The notes under the pieces: model-generated
Seen by the model: the letters and a program-made list of their open reading frames with translations, nothing else
Databases searched by the model: none
What the model was told of the DNA's origin: nothing
Made by a program: the position numbers and the translations under genes
Shown here: positions 13,586 through 27,800 of the stretch, in pieces
Layout: each line of letters begins with the position of its first letter
How positions within the stretch are numbered: position 1 is the stretch's first letter
Assembly: GCA_013397695.1 (NCBI GenBank)
Contig: VYZI01000119.1
Coordinates: 7,767 to 71,766 of the forward strand
DNA: 64,000 nucleotides
Direction: 5' to 3'
Source: Centropus unirufus
Taxonomy: Eukaryota > Chordata > Aves > Cuculiformes > Centropidae

Positions 13586-15436
13586 ACCATTAGATCCTCG
13601 GTCAGAAGTGAAGCCAGCTGCTTATAATTCAATTCCAGCAATTCAAACTGGTTGCTTGCATTTTGACTGCTTGTTTAATATAGTTGGTATTTCAATGGCC
13701 AAAAATAACCTTTGAAGTTAGCACCCCGTTAAGAGGAAAGCTGGGGGGAGGAAGCACAGCTCCCGTGGGTTGTGATTTTAGTGCGTTCTTAGATTGATTG
13801 AAGAAGACTGCTGTGGATTTATTTTCACAGTCTGTTTTTGAACAGAAGGGATAATTTGAGTCCCAAGAATGTAGCAATGCACGCAAAGTTATAGATATCT
13901 ATTACATCCAAGCTTGAGTCAACACATTTTGCATGCACTTTGACTGGGGCAGTCAAAACCTCAACTGCTGCCCAACTCCAGAGAGTTCTGCCCACATATG
14001 TCCATTTTTTACATTAGAGGTGTGGGTTGCACACAGGCAGCTACACAGAACTCAGAGACATAGCTGCTTGGTACCCGTTTTCTTTCTAAACCTTTTACAG
14101 CTCCACAAACATCATGCAGTCCTTGTTTTCAGCTCTTGAGGATGAGAAGACTGATGAGGTGGGCTGTTCACAGAAAAAAAAGCTGCCTGTTTTCTCTTAA
14201 AATGGGGACTAAATGCTGATTATTTAATTACCCCTCTTCCCCCTCGCATCTGTGACAGAAAGGGGAGCAAGGCTGATTTCCACACTCTGCCTGCAGGAAT
14301 TCAAGTCCATGGGAGGGAGGGTTTTGGGCTGTGAAAGAGAACTGTGGGTTCTGTTGCTGGCAACGTGTTCTCTACCAGTTACACAGACAACATAGCTTTG
14401 CCACATACCATCTCCTCTGCAGATTTGGCTTTAGGTCATACTACAGCAATGCCTCCACAGATTACAGAGATATGTTAAATTACCACTGCTATCCCTGTGT
14501 GAATATTCTTCCACAATGGGATCTTTTTCTACTGCATTGCACATCTTGTATTTTCCAGTTTTCCTGACTTTCAAAATCATGCAAAGATTCTCAGCAATTC
14601 TAGGAGCTATGTATTAACAATTCAAATATCTTGATTTCTCATTCTCTCCACACAAGGGCTTTTAAGCTTAAGCAGAAGCTATTTTCATAGCACAAAATAT
14701 TAGCATAAGTAACTGCAGTGGAAGGAGATTCCAAAATATGCACATCTCTAAATCCGAAAGGAAAAAGACAAAGACTGCACTCACTGAGCAACATTCCAGA
14801 CACGAAATTTAAGCCTTCCCATAGCCATTCCAAATGAACTTACAGTTCAGCTTACAGTTGAACCAGTTATCCAGTTTTGGATATTTAAAAAAACTTTCAA
14901 CTTCAGTCTCAGACCTTTAATCTGGCCGGCTGACTGCAGGAGCAGTGCTCAACTGTGCAAAATGAATGCCAGTTATGATGATGGCAACGACAGACTTAAT
15001 GGCAAATCAGACTGTGGCAAATAATTAATTCCTCTATAATTTCTATAGGTTTTATATTCTATCTTATCTTAGCAGAGCGATACATTATTACCTTCTTTCT
15101 TCCAGACAGCAAAATCACCCTCTCCTTAAAGTTATTATGTACTTTCCCAGCTGAACAAAACAATCATGCAAGATGAACTGACCGTACAGAGCATGCAAAT
15201 TTGAAAGCATAAATTAGTCAAGTCAACCCCAAATTTCATTTAGTGAGTTTTTTGTACATTTATACAGTTTAAGGCCATTCAGAAGACAGAAATCTTTTGG
15301 TGTTGTTAAAGGAAGTGCCCTCCTTTCTTCTTTTCCCCCTGGTCCCTCGTGCAAAAGGCAGCTGGAGTGCTTTTGCGTAAATAATAGCACGAGAGCTACT
15401 TATGCTCAGTGGGACTGGCAGACTTAGGTCTCAGAA
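13586..15436. other. Non-coding flank, nothing recognised
   Basis: No exon or RNA gene recognised. Open frames are at most about 78 codons and look random. Confidence 0.5.
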
Positions 15437-15560
15437 CACAACAGAATATTTCAGTTGGAGGGGACCTACAATGATCCCGACCATTTCAGGGCTGACCAAA
15501 AATTAAAGCAATTAAAGGCACTGTCCAAGTGACTCTTAAACATTAACGGGCAGTGTCAGT
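15437..15560 (-). repeat. CR1 LINE 3' end fragment
   Basis: The text from 'agaatatttcagttggagggg' through 'gctgaccaaaaattaaagca' to 'gactcttaaacatta' matches the minus-strand 3' end of an older avian CR1. It is short and somewhat diverged. The young tail repeat is missing. Confidence 0.65.
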
Positions 15561-18500
15561 TTTGAATCAAGCTGAAAAACATACTCCATTTCAGTTTCCT
15601 TTTAAAGATGGCCACAGCAATTTTTGTCTTTATGTTGTCACGGTATCACAAAAACTATTTGGGATTTTTAGAATACCATGTTTTCCCTAAATTGCTTATA
15701 AAACATCAGTTTTTGCAGGACTATTGCTTAATTTCTTCCTAATAAATACAAGGAAAACTATTTTTTTCCCTTCAGAGGGACAATTTAAAATTGTAGATAC
15801 AGAAGACATTTGATGTTTCTGGCTCTCCATAAAGCCCACTGAGATGGTCAAGGAAAAAGGAGTCAGAGAAAGATGGTGGTTGTTTCTTTTTCTTTTCACC
15901 ACCCCCAATCCCTCATCAAAATCAAACAAACCCTTTGCTCCTCATCTATTTGGTCTTCTCAGCTAGTAAGATGATTCAAAAATAGAAGATTAGTTCTTTA
16001 CCACTAGAATGCTCCAGCAGAAGAGGTAGTCAGAAAAACATCAACAGAGCCATGTTTTCTATCAGAAAACATTACAATATCCAAGTCTTGAGGAGCTAAG
16101 CTTATTAAGAGTCTACAATGGAATTTAATTTAGCAAAAGACCAGAAAAAAATAATATATTAATTTCCTATTCTGAAGCAGCCATATGGAAACTTTATATA
16201 TACTACAAAAAAGATTTTTAGAAATTCCTTTTATGAAATTTCCTTCCAAGGACATTTTTATGAAAAGTTATTACCACTTTTCATTCAGCTGCACTCTGTA
16301 GCAAATGGTTATTCTTTAAAGGGAGGGGAAGGCAATCAGAATTTTGGCTTAATAGCCACACTTTCTCCTCAGTCCTATGCCTCAGGCAACTCCCAGGCAC
16401 CCTCTCTTGCAATGTGTTGCAACCCTTACAGGTTCTGTTGCAATAAGAGCAAAGCTACCATTATTCTAGAGTTAATCTGCATTCACTTGAAAACGCACAT
16501 CAGTACCTGAAACTTCTTTTTAATTACTTCACTACTTGATTTTTCATGTTTTGTTTCCGGATCCAGGCTTGAACTCCACCAATGCATTATCTTATTAAAT
16601 ATGCTACTGAGAAACAAAAATCAATTCAGCATTTTTGGAGCCTACATAGGAAAATTGCTTCTTTGAAATAACACGTACAACTCTTTTAGGACATCACTGC
16701 TTAAATAAGTCCAAACAGTTAATTTCACGTGGAAATATTTTTTCTCAAAGAAATGTAATTTTTACTGGATTGAGTTACAACTCGAGAACAACATTGGCCA
16801 GATGTGTATTGGAGCTTCTCAGAAACTACCAAGGGTTATGTTAAATCAAGTCAATGGCTTTATATGCAGTAAAACTCTTATTTCTATGTAGAGGCTTTGA
16901 ATTATGTAGATGTAGTTATTGTTTAAAACGTATGAGCAACTGCTATTATGGCACCTTTATGAAAATGGGGAAATAGAAAGGTTGCAATGGTGATGTAATT
17001 GGAAGGGTTTCCAGTTACTCACTCAAGGTAGCAGTTTTTTATCCTCTAGCATGCCTTTGTGTGCCTCCAGTCATTTACTTCGCAAGTGGGATTTAAATAA
17101 CTAGTGGTGTCTTCATGGAGTCCTTTTTATGGCTCTTTGAATCTTACAAAATATTAATAACGAACACCCTGACATAAACTAGTTACTGGGCCTATAAGCA
17201 ACTCTTCTTGGTAGAGGGCAAGAAAGTCTGAGAAATATAATTTGTTGTTTTCCTCTTGCATTAAACATAGAAAAAATTACTTCTGCAACAGGCTATAAAT
17301 ATATACATCATCATCTAAACTGTAAATAAATGAACCCTTTCGTAAGGTATTTTTTAGAGTTATATAGTCCATTATATACGGAATTGTAGAACATTAATAA
17401 TAGTTGTATGAGTGAAGCATGAAGTAGGCATATCAGCAAAGCTTTGACACCAGCATGCTTTGAAGATTAAACAATTGCATTTAAAAAAGTGGCTCTTTAT
17501 ATTTCTTCATAGAAAAAAGACAGATATGAGGCTAACCAACTGCTCAAGTACTTACCCCATGAGATCCTCTTTATATCTTCAGGATTATCTACTTCACTGT
17601 TGGTGAATGCGCTACTGCTAGTGTGGTGGTTTTCCGCCCTTATTAGGCACAATAATAGCAAAATGAGTTAATACCAAACCATTCATGTCAAATTGTATCC
17701 TTTCCTTAGCTGCAAGTCAGACATCATCGCCTTCAGTAGAATAATTCAGGCCAGTGCCCTTGTAATAATAGAGACAGAATCTTTACTGACAGGTCTCAGA
17801 AAAAGATTTGGCCAGCCAACAAGTGTTTGAGTGAGAATGATTTTTGATTAATTTTGTTCGATTTGATTGCTCTTAATTCATGAGATTTAAGAGTAGACAT
17901 TCAGCTTTTTGAGATACCGATACACAGGAGAAATGGGAGACTCTTTCAAGATGCTACTCACGGTAACAGCTTGAGAAACACAATAGCAGTGTTTTAGTTG
18001 CGATGGTTGAGCCTGAAACATAAAAGAGGAGGCTGGAATTATAGAAGCACGTCTCTCTTTCCAAGATGCTCTAAGTGATCGAACAGAAGACCCTACCTTT
18101 CCATATGAACTTGATCTCACTTGTCTTCATAATGTGTAGGTTTCCTCACCCACAACTTTCCTTCCCGGCAAATACTAAAAATATTGAAGACCTGTTAAAC
18201 GCAAAGGTTAGTTCATTTATCATGGAATCAAACATCCCCAGAAAGCAGAAGAGGAGAAATTGGCAAATAAATAAGTAATTGAGAGGAGAAAACATAAAAA
18301 AAAAGATATATCACAGGAACAATTCAGCTTCTGGGGACTGAACTAAGATGTCCCTTAGACATAGAAAACACAGTGGTTACCAGTTACAGAGGAATATGAA
18401 GATGGGAAACCACTGTGCATGGATGCCTATACATTACAAGGAGTTATGTAAATCTTTACTAGTTTAGCATTAAAAAAGCTATACAAGTTAGCTCCCATTT

Positions 18501-20780
18501 CTGGTATTTCTGAGTGTCAAATACTTCAGACTTATTTGATGTGCATGACTGATAATTGGTACCCTTGGAACAAAAAAAACAGTGAATTGGAAAACACACC
18601 CATTACTTTGTGGCCTTTCCTTTTTTTTTTAAAAAAGCACGATGAAAGCACTTTTCCAGGCTGTAAAAGATTGGGGTTCAGATCTTGTATTAATACCCAC
18701 ACCACATGCTGTAGGATATTCTGTGAAGAGTTGTTCTATCTCTGTTACTAATGCTGATAGAAGTTTGCACTAAACATTCCCAAAAATAATTAAGCAGAAC
18801 TGGGTCAGGAGGAGTCGTAGAGGGGAATGCACTTAAAAATACCTGGCAACACCAAGACGTGCTCCCAAGGCAGTGGTTCAACTCCTGCCCTGAAACGGCT
18901 GAAATCTGATTTTGAAGCAACTTCCTTCATTCCAGGTGGACATCCTAATTGGAGGGGTTTTGATGGACCGGAGAGCACAACTTCATACTCTGGTATATCT
19001 GTTCAAGAAATGCAGCAAAAAAACCCAAAAAACAACAAAACAGCAATCAGAGGATTGTTTCAGAACAGTCACAATAAAAAACTGCGTGATTTTTTTTATG
19101 ATCCTGTGTCACACAGGTGAACTGAGATGAGAGGTACTCAAAACACTTGCTACTTCTGAAAATACAGAATATTTAAAATGTTTTTGAATGCATGAAACCT
19201 ACCAAGAGCTGTGCAAACAGGAACATGACATTATAATAGGAACAGCTCACAAAAAAGTTGTCAGCTTTTTCCTACAGATTTTCTCTTTTTTTTTGAGAAT
19301 GAGGCAGAAAGGTAACACTTCCCTTTTCGTGTTTTTTCTTGGTTTTGTTTTTGTTACATGTTAAGAGCCTCACTGAACCAAGAGCAAGAATCTCATCCTA
19401 TGTTTTGATAATTTAAAAAATTAAATTGGAAATTGTTATGTTCTACTAAGTTGATTGTAGCCTGTTGTCTGGAAATAACATAAGGATTTATAGCGGTTTT
19501 TTCAGTCCCACTTTCTAAGCTCACTGAAAAGTTACACAGTTTTAAAAGTAAATATTAATGGTGCAGAGGATGGAGAGAAAATAAGAACTAGTGTGCTGGC
19601 CTAAAATTTCTAATCTGCTTTGTTGCTCATATGCCTAAAATTGATTCAGTTTTAACTGAATCCAGTTCAGGCTTGTTTTGGTGGTACAGAGAATGTCTAC
19701 ATTCACTTCTACTATGCCTGCTCCCTTATTTATCTGTTTTCCATTTTGATATTCAACTGAACTCATTTCAAGGACAAAGCATGGGAAGCTGAAGTCTTCA
19801 ACTTCAGGACAGGGAAACAGCAACTCCCATGTATTGCCTGGCTCCCAGTCTCTAGAAAAGCAAAGGCATCAATGAATTAGAAAATAAACTTCTTTTTTTT
19901 TCTTAATTATTTACTGGAACTCCCCCCCTTTTAACCAAAGCTACTGAAATAGTATAAAGGTATAAATGTCTGTAAACAAAGTGAAACTATTCCTCTAAAT
20001 AGTGACAGGTGGAAGGTAGTACTCACCTGTAAAACTGGACAAGAAACTTCTGAAGTAGGTAATTTTCCATGAAAACAGGAACCAGCCCTTAATCCATTCA
20101 CCAGTCTTGTTCTGCATACTTTGGTAACAGTGTTTAAACTTCAGAGAGATAGTAATTTTCAACAACAGATGCACATGTAAATATTCATTCCATTTATTGT
20201 GGGAACACTGAAGACACAATATAGCTTTAACATCCTCCCACTGAACAGCTACTCATTTAATCTGAACTTCACATTTTATTGTGGAAATTGTTGCAGACAG
20301 AAACACAGATTTAAACACAGTTCCACCATCAGAGAACATGACACTTCAAGGAAGGTCAAAAGAAAATGGCTCTTAAAGCAAAAAATAGGAGGCAGATGTC
20401 ATTTCCTAGAAATGAAGGAAAGTAGGCTCCACTGGAGCAGCTTTAGTGCTGGGCTTTTCTTTTGGATTAGTGGCAAATAAAAAACCCAGAGCCCAGTGAT
20501 TTTATTTTGTTTTACCTAATTGCTCCAATCCAGGAATCTTTGGCACAGGAATTTTCCTTTGCTGTGTGACTACAAGCCATTTATTCTTATGGAGGCCACT
20601 GTTTTCATTTAACCCCACTGTGTGGCACTGGGTTGCACGTTGTGCAAAGGATGCTCTTGACTCTCGAATTCTGTGTTGATAAGAGACCAAGAGCACCAGG
20701 TTATTGCACTAGTTCTTTTTTTTTTTGCTCCATTTTTATCTGACAAACTAGGCTGTCTGAGAATGAAGTTCCCTCATTGT
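15561..20780. other. Non-coding flank 3' of SLC17A5, nothing recognised
   Basis: AT-rich sequence without a recognisable exon, RNA gene or young repeat. Conserved non-coding elements cannot be excluded by eye. Confidence 0.5.
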
Positions 20781-20784
20781 TCCC

Positions 20785-21711
20785 CACACTGGCCTTATTT
20801 TATTGCATTTACACTGACAAGCTGACACATATCCAGATATAAGAGGAAAGAATTAAACGGCATTGATTTAAAGAGACAAAAGGTGAACTGACAAACGGAA
20901 AGTTATTTTAAGGTAAGCATGCACATACTCTATTTCTGGTCTGCTCTTGCACACTGCCTAGATTTAAACCACAGAGTTGCACTGCTGCTTCTTTGCACAG
21001 ATGAATGAAAATAAGGCCTATTTAAAAAGTCTACACCACAGAGAACAGTAACACATGGCTTATTCTGTCAGTCACAGCGGTACATTTTACTTCCTCATGG
21101 CTTTGTGTCAGTTGGGAAGCTGCATTCACGAAACAGGGAAGGTCTGTACACTGAAAGCTTGTGCATAAAATAGAATAAAACTGTGCATTTCTTAGACCTT
21201 AATTAAAACATTGACAAAATAAAAGCTCTATAAAAGGTTGTAGAAAACTAGAGCTCTTCTACACTTAAAAAAAATTTCTATCATCTTATCATGGAAATCA
21301 AGACACTTTTTCTGGGTACAATTCTTTGCATGTTATTCTTCCTTACAGTTGGCTTTTTCCTCTCATTTCATTATCAACAAACATCTGCCTACACATTAAC
21401 TCAGAAAATATTAATTAAAAACTGGAAATAATCAGAGCCTAGCACACCAATTTAAAATGTTGTCTCTGATCATATATATGATATCAAGTCCTAGCATGAA
21501 ACTATTATATTTAATCCAAGTAGTTTCTTGTTAGGAAATAGCACACATACACCGTCAAATAATTTTCGGTAAAAAGAGATACAGATAAACTAGTTTAACT
21601 AGAAAACTTCGAAGCTGAAGACTACTAGGCATCAGCAGGGAAGGCACTTTTCTGGTCATGTAATTCTAGCACACTGGGATTCAGCACAGCTTTGGTATTT
21701 CAACATCTCCT
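20785..21711 (-). other. SLC17A5: Probable SLC17A5 3' untranslated region
   Basis: Sequence following the TGA at 21712-21714 on the minus strand, up to the first exact poly(A) signal. It has no recognisable repeat and is AT-rich, as is usual for a 3' UTR. The far boundary is a guess based on the poly(A) hexamer. Confidence 0.4.
20799..20804 (-). terminator. SLC17A5: Candidate poly(A) signal of SLC17A5
   Basis: TTTATT on the plus strand reads AATAAA on the minus strand. It is the first exact AATAAA after the stop codon (about 0.9 kb downstream). A weaker ATTAAA lies nearer the stop at 21510-21515, and further AATAAA copies lie beyond at about 20580-20585 and 20501-20506. Which is used cannot be told from sequence alone. 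Confidence 0.35.
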
Positions 21712-21849
21712 TCAGTTTCTGTGCAAGTGATATCCACTGACTGCCCAGTCCTGAACTTCTCCACTTGCAAATAATGCAAAGAAGATTGCTCCAAATAGAT
21801 TAATAGAAGCAGCAATATAGAAAACTGTCTGCCATTCTCCCACAGTATT
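21712..21849 (-). CDS. SLC17A5: SLC17A5 coding exon 11 (last)
   Basis: Acceptor gacag. Residues 439-483: NTVGEWQTVFYIAASINLFG and AIFFALFASGEVQDW (helix 12), then a short cytosolic tail ending HLHRN and TGA at 21714-21712. The human tail is of similar length but differs in sequence (histidine-rich). Confidence 0.96.
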   Translation of the reverse strand, partial: NTVGEWQTVFYIAASINLFGAIFFALFASGEVQDWAVSGYHLHRN

Positions 21850-24800
21850 CTGTCAAAAAGGGGAAAAGAAGAAAAGATGCAGTTAGTTTGCAGCTCCACA
21901 CAGAAGAAAAGGTTAAAATTAAAACTGGCACTACATGCCTTGCCTGCTGAAATGTAAATGCTATTCAGCATGATTTCATTGCAACATGAAAGCATTATAA
22001 ACATAAAAGATCATCAGGATAGTCGACTTCCGTTCACTAAGACAGCTGGCAAGGCCTAAAGCAATTCTGATAGGACTATCTATGTGGACCAGTTTATCAT
22101 CTGAGATGTAGAACCTTCACATCAAATTTCTCATTAGCACGGAGGCTACACGCGCTCACAGAGAATGTTACTGTGAGGGGAAACGCTACCTTGCTTTCCA
22201 GTCAGGTGATCCAAGAGCTGCAGTGCTCTGCACTTCTCAGTAAGCTATTCTTAATGACTACTCTATGGACATTTCAGAATCATAAACTTTTTGGCCCGAA
22301 CAAGCTATCTTTACTCAGATTTCAAGAGGAATCCTCTAAATCCTGGTATTTAAGAAAGGCCTTAAAGTATGGGTAGCAAAGAACTGCTGTTGGTTTGGTT
22401 TTGGCCCTTTTTTTTCTTCTTTCTTTTTAAAATAAAATAGAAATTTCTGTAGATATCTTACAGTTTGTTTTTTTTTCCCTTTATTTTCAAAGGACTACTG
22501 TACCTAACCTGTAATGATGTTACTGCAAAAACAGAATAAGAGAACAGTGCATTAGTATGGGGGGAAAAAAACCCAAACCGGATAACACCCCCCCACACAC
22601 ACTTTTTAAGATGTCTCAAAGAACTAATTTCTTTGGATTTATTAATGAATATTATGGGGCATTTTCAAATTATTTTGAAGGAAATCAGTGGACTGATCAC
22701 TAACTCAAAAAAATTAAAACTCCTTAAAAAAATTTAATATAACTCATGTAGTTGAATTAAAGAAAATAAATCAACTCCTCACTTCCTTTTTCTACTCAAA
22801 TCACCCTTTGACTAAACCATCTTGGAAGTCAAATCTAACACCGTTCAAGCTTGGTATCTTGTGAAACTAACACAGCTTGCAGTGTCCTAATCCCGTAATG
22901 TACATACAAAGATATGCATTACAAAAAACACATATGTGAATCTAGTTTCTTACTCATCCAACAAATGCTGGCCTTACAACTCACGTGAGAACCTGATTTT
23001 AAAAAACAAGTTAGAACTTGTCTTCATTTGCTAAAATAATACCACATCTGTCTCACCTAGCTGGCATTTTAATAGAGTTTTATTGGGATGAAAACATATT
23101 CATTTTACTCCTAGAGAATATAAAGGGTGATGCACTAAAACTTTGAAGTCCTACAGAAGTCTTTGATTTTACTTTTATTTTCCTGATGAGAACCAGAAGA
23201 ACAAAGGCTAGGAATTAAGTCATTCACAGCAATGCAATGACTTGCAATAATTTACATGGATAACCTCTATTTCATTTTATGACTGCAGACTTGGGAAGGC
23301 GGAATTTAATTTCAGTGGAGATAAAAATATAACATCTGAAAAAATAGTAAGCAGACTTACATTATGAGTGAGGCTCTTGGCAATGACTGGCCCCACCATT
23401 CCTGGGATAGTAGCAAAGGAATTTGTGATCCCAAGGAGAATCCCAGCATACCTGAAAGAGAAATTGTTAATGCTGCTTATTAACTTATCCTGATTTTCAG
23501 TCATGGAAACAGTTTTGGCTAGTCTGATCACATTGGCCTCATCTTGATCACACAAATTAAAACACAAATATTCCAGTGGAAATAGCTTGCTTTTATTGCT
23601 GTAACAACTCACTGACAACTTGGGACATACACCTCTGTTTTCCAGTGGCTAGTTATGGAATATAACTTAAATCACTCGTGGCCTTTCTGAGGATTCATAA
23701 TCCAAACCCAGATGCTCTTTGCTAGGCCACAACCGAGCCATCTGGGATGGATCCATGGGAGAAGTCAGAAAATGCATGCCTCCAAGTGGAAAGGCAACGA
23801 GGAGCCTGACAGAGCGCTGTGTGGCAGCAGTAAGAGCTTGTTCAGGTAGCACTGCTCAAATGTGGCTGCCAAGGAGGCACCATCACCCGTGTGGATGTTT
23901 ATCACCACTTTCACCACAGAGCATGTGCCTTGAGCTCAGAGCGCTGCCGCACGTCTTCCCTTCAGCTTTCTGTGGGTCAAGGCCGATGGGAAACGGGTCT
24001 GACTTAACCAGTTTTGCTGGTTGCTGTTCCCGCAGCTCCATTCTGCGGCTTCCCGTTCCATGAACTGTGTTGCTCTATCACACACACGTGTACCCATATC
24101 CATCAGCGGCCATAAAAACTCGCTGGGAAAACTCCAGAACTTGCTTAATACCTGAGACTCAGCACCTCATCTCCAGGCAATTAAAGATTTCTCTCACAGG
24201 AGTGTTGCAATAGTGAAAAAGCATGTTTGAAACTGTACCACAAGCACAGACTTGTGGGAGACTGAAGAATATTAAGAGGGAGACGTTCTACAGCTGAGCT
24301 CGACCTGCCGACCACCGGAGCAGAGATACCTACAGTTCAGATTTGCAAGGTGGATTTGTGGGCTGAAAATCATCTGAAATGCTAATAGTTTATCACAGGA
24401 GAAAGTAGTTATCTCCTAGAGATTCTTTTAGGCTGTTTAGAAGAGTGAAATTATGATCTGACAGATTTTAACATGATAGAAATACAATTTAATCGCTGAA
24501 GAGAGACACAGAGCTTTTGACATTTTACCAAAACAGGAAAATTCAACCATACAGCATTGTTACAAAAGGTTGGGATATGTGGATCCAGTCCAATGACACA
24601 TTTTTCCTGAGTGTATATTACCTAGCCTACTAGTTCATTTTTTTCAACTATTTGATGTAAAAGTCAAAGCTACGTACCAGTTTAAAGCATGCAAATGTAT
24701 TTTAGAGTGAGCTCCAATGCCTTAATTAAAATGATCCTTATTTCTTATAAATGTAGCATGTAGTTGTTCCTTCAGGCAGGTAAGCATATATAGCAAAACT

Positions 24801-27800
24801 CCATTTAAAGCCTTTTCATAGAAGTAAATGCATTTTGTCTCAGCATATTTAGGCACTACTATATCGGTCAATACTGGTAAGACACGCTTTCAAAACTAAA
24901 CACAATTTGATAGTTTCCCTGGTTACCAAAGGCCTTTGGCGATGAATTGCTGGCTAAATGCCTCTAGTTACGTCCGGTGTTTCTGACATAGGTTACATTC
25001 TTGATAACACTCGCTGTTTGATGCAGATAACCACTATGCCACTCCCTTAGCACAGTGAAAGCTCCCATATAAAATGGGAAAGCAAAAAATGACTTGTTTG
25101 TAACGCAAGTAAGCTGTTGGTGGGGTTAGTATGGCCCAGGGAGAACAGCCAATATGTGGCTATCCAACTCACTGAGTAGTTTAGTAGTAAAATCCAGAGT
25201 GAAAACCCCAGAGACATGAATTGTTTATTGTATAACAGGGCCACGGGAACATTATGGGGGCTCATAGTAACAGCGATACTAAAAATTGTAATCATGGCAA
25301 CATAGTGATGTAGATTGAAAGAGCTAGAGCAGAATACATTTTCCCCACAAGCACAATCTTCTCTCTTCTATCTCCAGCCCCCTCCAATTCAATGCACCGA
25401 TGGCATAATAAATACATGTTAGAAACCAAAAACACAGTGCAAATATTGCTTCTCATTCAATATCAGTATTCTCATTTGCTTTTTCCTGTGAATAATATCA
25501 TTATTTCTTTGGAATAATGCAAGTTTTAGTCGCAACAAGGGACCCTTTGCTATTCTAGTCAGCATACTTTTAACAAATTAAACCAAGCATTCAAAGTGCA
25601 TTTTCAAACTGCTTTGAATCTCTTCTGGTTGTTGTAATATCTTTCAGTACATTTAAAACAAAAAATAGAGCTCTGGGTAAAGTCGTAACAGAGGTTTCCT
25701 TCACAATTTTATGCAGACCTCGTTTTCAGATTTTAACAATTATGTCAAACATTTCCTTGAAATTGTGACTGTCTGCCTAGGCCATTTAATCCAAAGTTCA
25801 GATAGTTGCAAAAAGTTAAGTAGGAGGAAAAAAAAAAGGCTTCTTTTTCCTCCCTTCTTGGGTGTTTTTGTATTTCTGTATTTAAAGAAATTCTTTTTCT
25901 ATGACCTTTGTAACAAGGACATGCCCTTTTCCTTCTGCCTCCATTTGCACAGACTGACCCTGAATTAAAGCATGCATGTACTGAATAAAGAATCGCTGAT
26001 TTCAAGCTGAGAGAGTTGAGGCTGTCTAGCTTGGAGAAGACTCTGGGGAGACCTTAAAACAGCCTTCCAGTACCTGAAAGGAGCTACAAGAGAGACGGGG
26101 AGGGACTTTTTACAAAGGCTTGTAATGATAGGACAAGGAGGAATGGCTACAAACTTGAGAGGGGGAGATTTAGCCCAGATATTATGAATAAATTCTTCAC
26201 ACTGGGTGGTGAGACACTGGAACAGGTTGCCCAGGGAAGTTGCAGATGGAAGTGTTCAAGGCTAGGCGGAATGGGGCCTTGAGCAGCCTGGTCCAGTAGG
26301 AGGCGTCCTTGCCCATGGCAGGGGGTTTGGAACTGGATGGGCTCTAAGGTCCCTTCCAACCCAAATAATTCTGTGATTAAATGTAATTACAGGAATTATA
26401 TTATTTATTACTGCAGGATCAAAAATTGAGTTATTCCATACTGCTGTTCATAGCATGTCATCTGCCAGACTTGCACTTGTGCAAATACAGTGCTTTTAAA
26501 TTGTAAGCCTGACTCACTGGCAGTGTTTGCAGTCCTAGTCTTTACAGCACATGGCCTACAGCTCAATCTCTCAGGCACCGAGCAGTACTAAAAAAAAAAA
26601 CAGTGGTCATAAATGTCTGAGGTACACCAGCAATAGCTTCAGCAATACTTACGACGGCGCTATGTCCAGGTGGTTGATACTATAGCCAGGTGTACAAAAT
26701 CCTCCTAGTGTTGTCGATATGGTCACAAATGCAACAGCCAGTGCATCGTTGCAGCCTATGAATCCAGCTGCTACTAAGAACACTGCAGGTCCAATCATTC
26801 CTTTAAGACAGAAATCTTAGGATCAATGGACTTCTAAAAGCAGCTCTAAGCTGTGTATACGTTTTCTATGCAACGTTCATCCCCACCTAGCGTACAGAAT
26901 CCAGCACTGCACTGCGTGCATCACAGTGGGCCTGAAAGGAAGAGCAGATGGGTTGCAAACCTCTGGCTTTCTCATGAATTGATAGCCAGAGCACAAAAAT
27001 TCCACTCTAGCTGCACAGAACAAACTTCAGCTAGATAAAGTATTAACAAAGATCAACAGATATTGGAAATGACTTCACAAATTAATTACCCTTATTTAAC
27101 TCTGGGTTTCAAGAACAAACCTCGACTTCTATATATCCTAATCAAGTAGAGCTGGAAGGGTTCATACAAATACATATATACGTATACATACACACACACA
27201 TTTTTATGTGTGTATTTATATCTACACATATATTTATATGGATACATATATACACACATATTTCTCCTGCAGGCACCTTCTAGAATGAGCTTTATATCTG
27301 TATTGCAGCCTGTTGTACAATTTCAAGAACCCAGGATAACTTTGGAGGTGCTACACCAGGTACTGGAAACAGTTTACCAGCCACTATTTGGGCTTCCAAC
27401 TTTGCTAACAACTGTAAATTTTGCAAGTGTATTCCTATTCAGTTACTAAAATCTTACATAAACAAAACACTGAACACCACAAGGCGGGAACAGGCTCCTG
27501 CAGAATAATATTCCATCTCAGTCCCAGAAAGCCATTCACAAGGTATCGTTCTGTCAAGCATTATCACCCCTGTAGTGGCGATTCTAGCTGACCATTTATT
27601 TAATCACCTTACTTGTACAAATCATGTATCTCTACCTAAACAACCTCATCATTTTCTTATCCAAGACCTACGTTTTAATGGAAAATCATAGGATTTTCTC
27701 ATGACAAATCAATGTACAAATAAATCTGCTTCTCTCAAGCCAAGCACAATCCTGCCTAATCTCACAGCAGAATGCCACACTATTCTGCCAAACCTTTCAT

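Noticed and set aside
17618..17660. Text resembling a reversed LTR end (tgtggtggttttccgccc)
   Set aside because: The similarity stops after about 20 bases; no LTR body or opposite end was found nearby.
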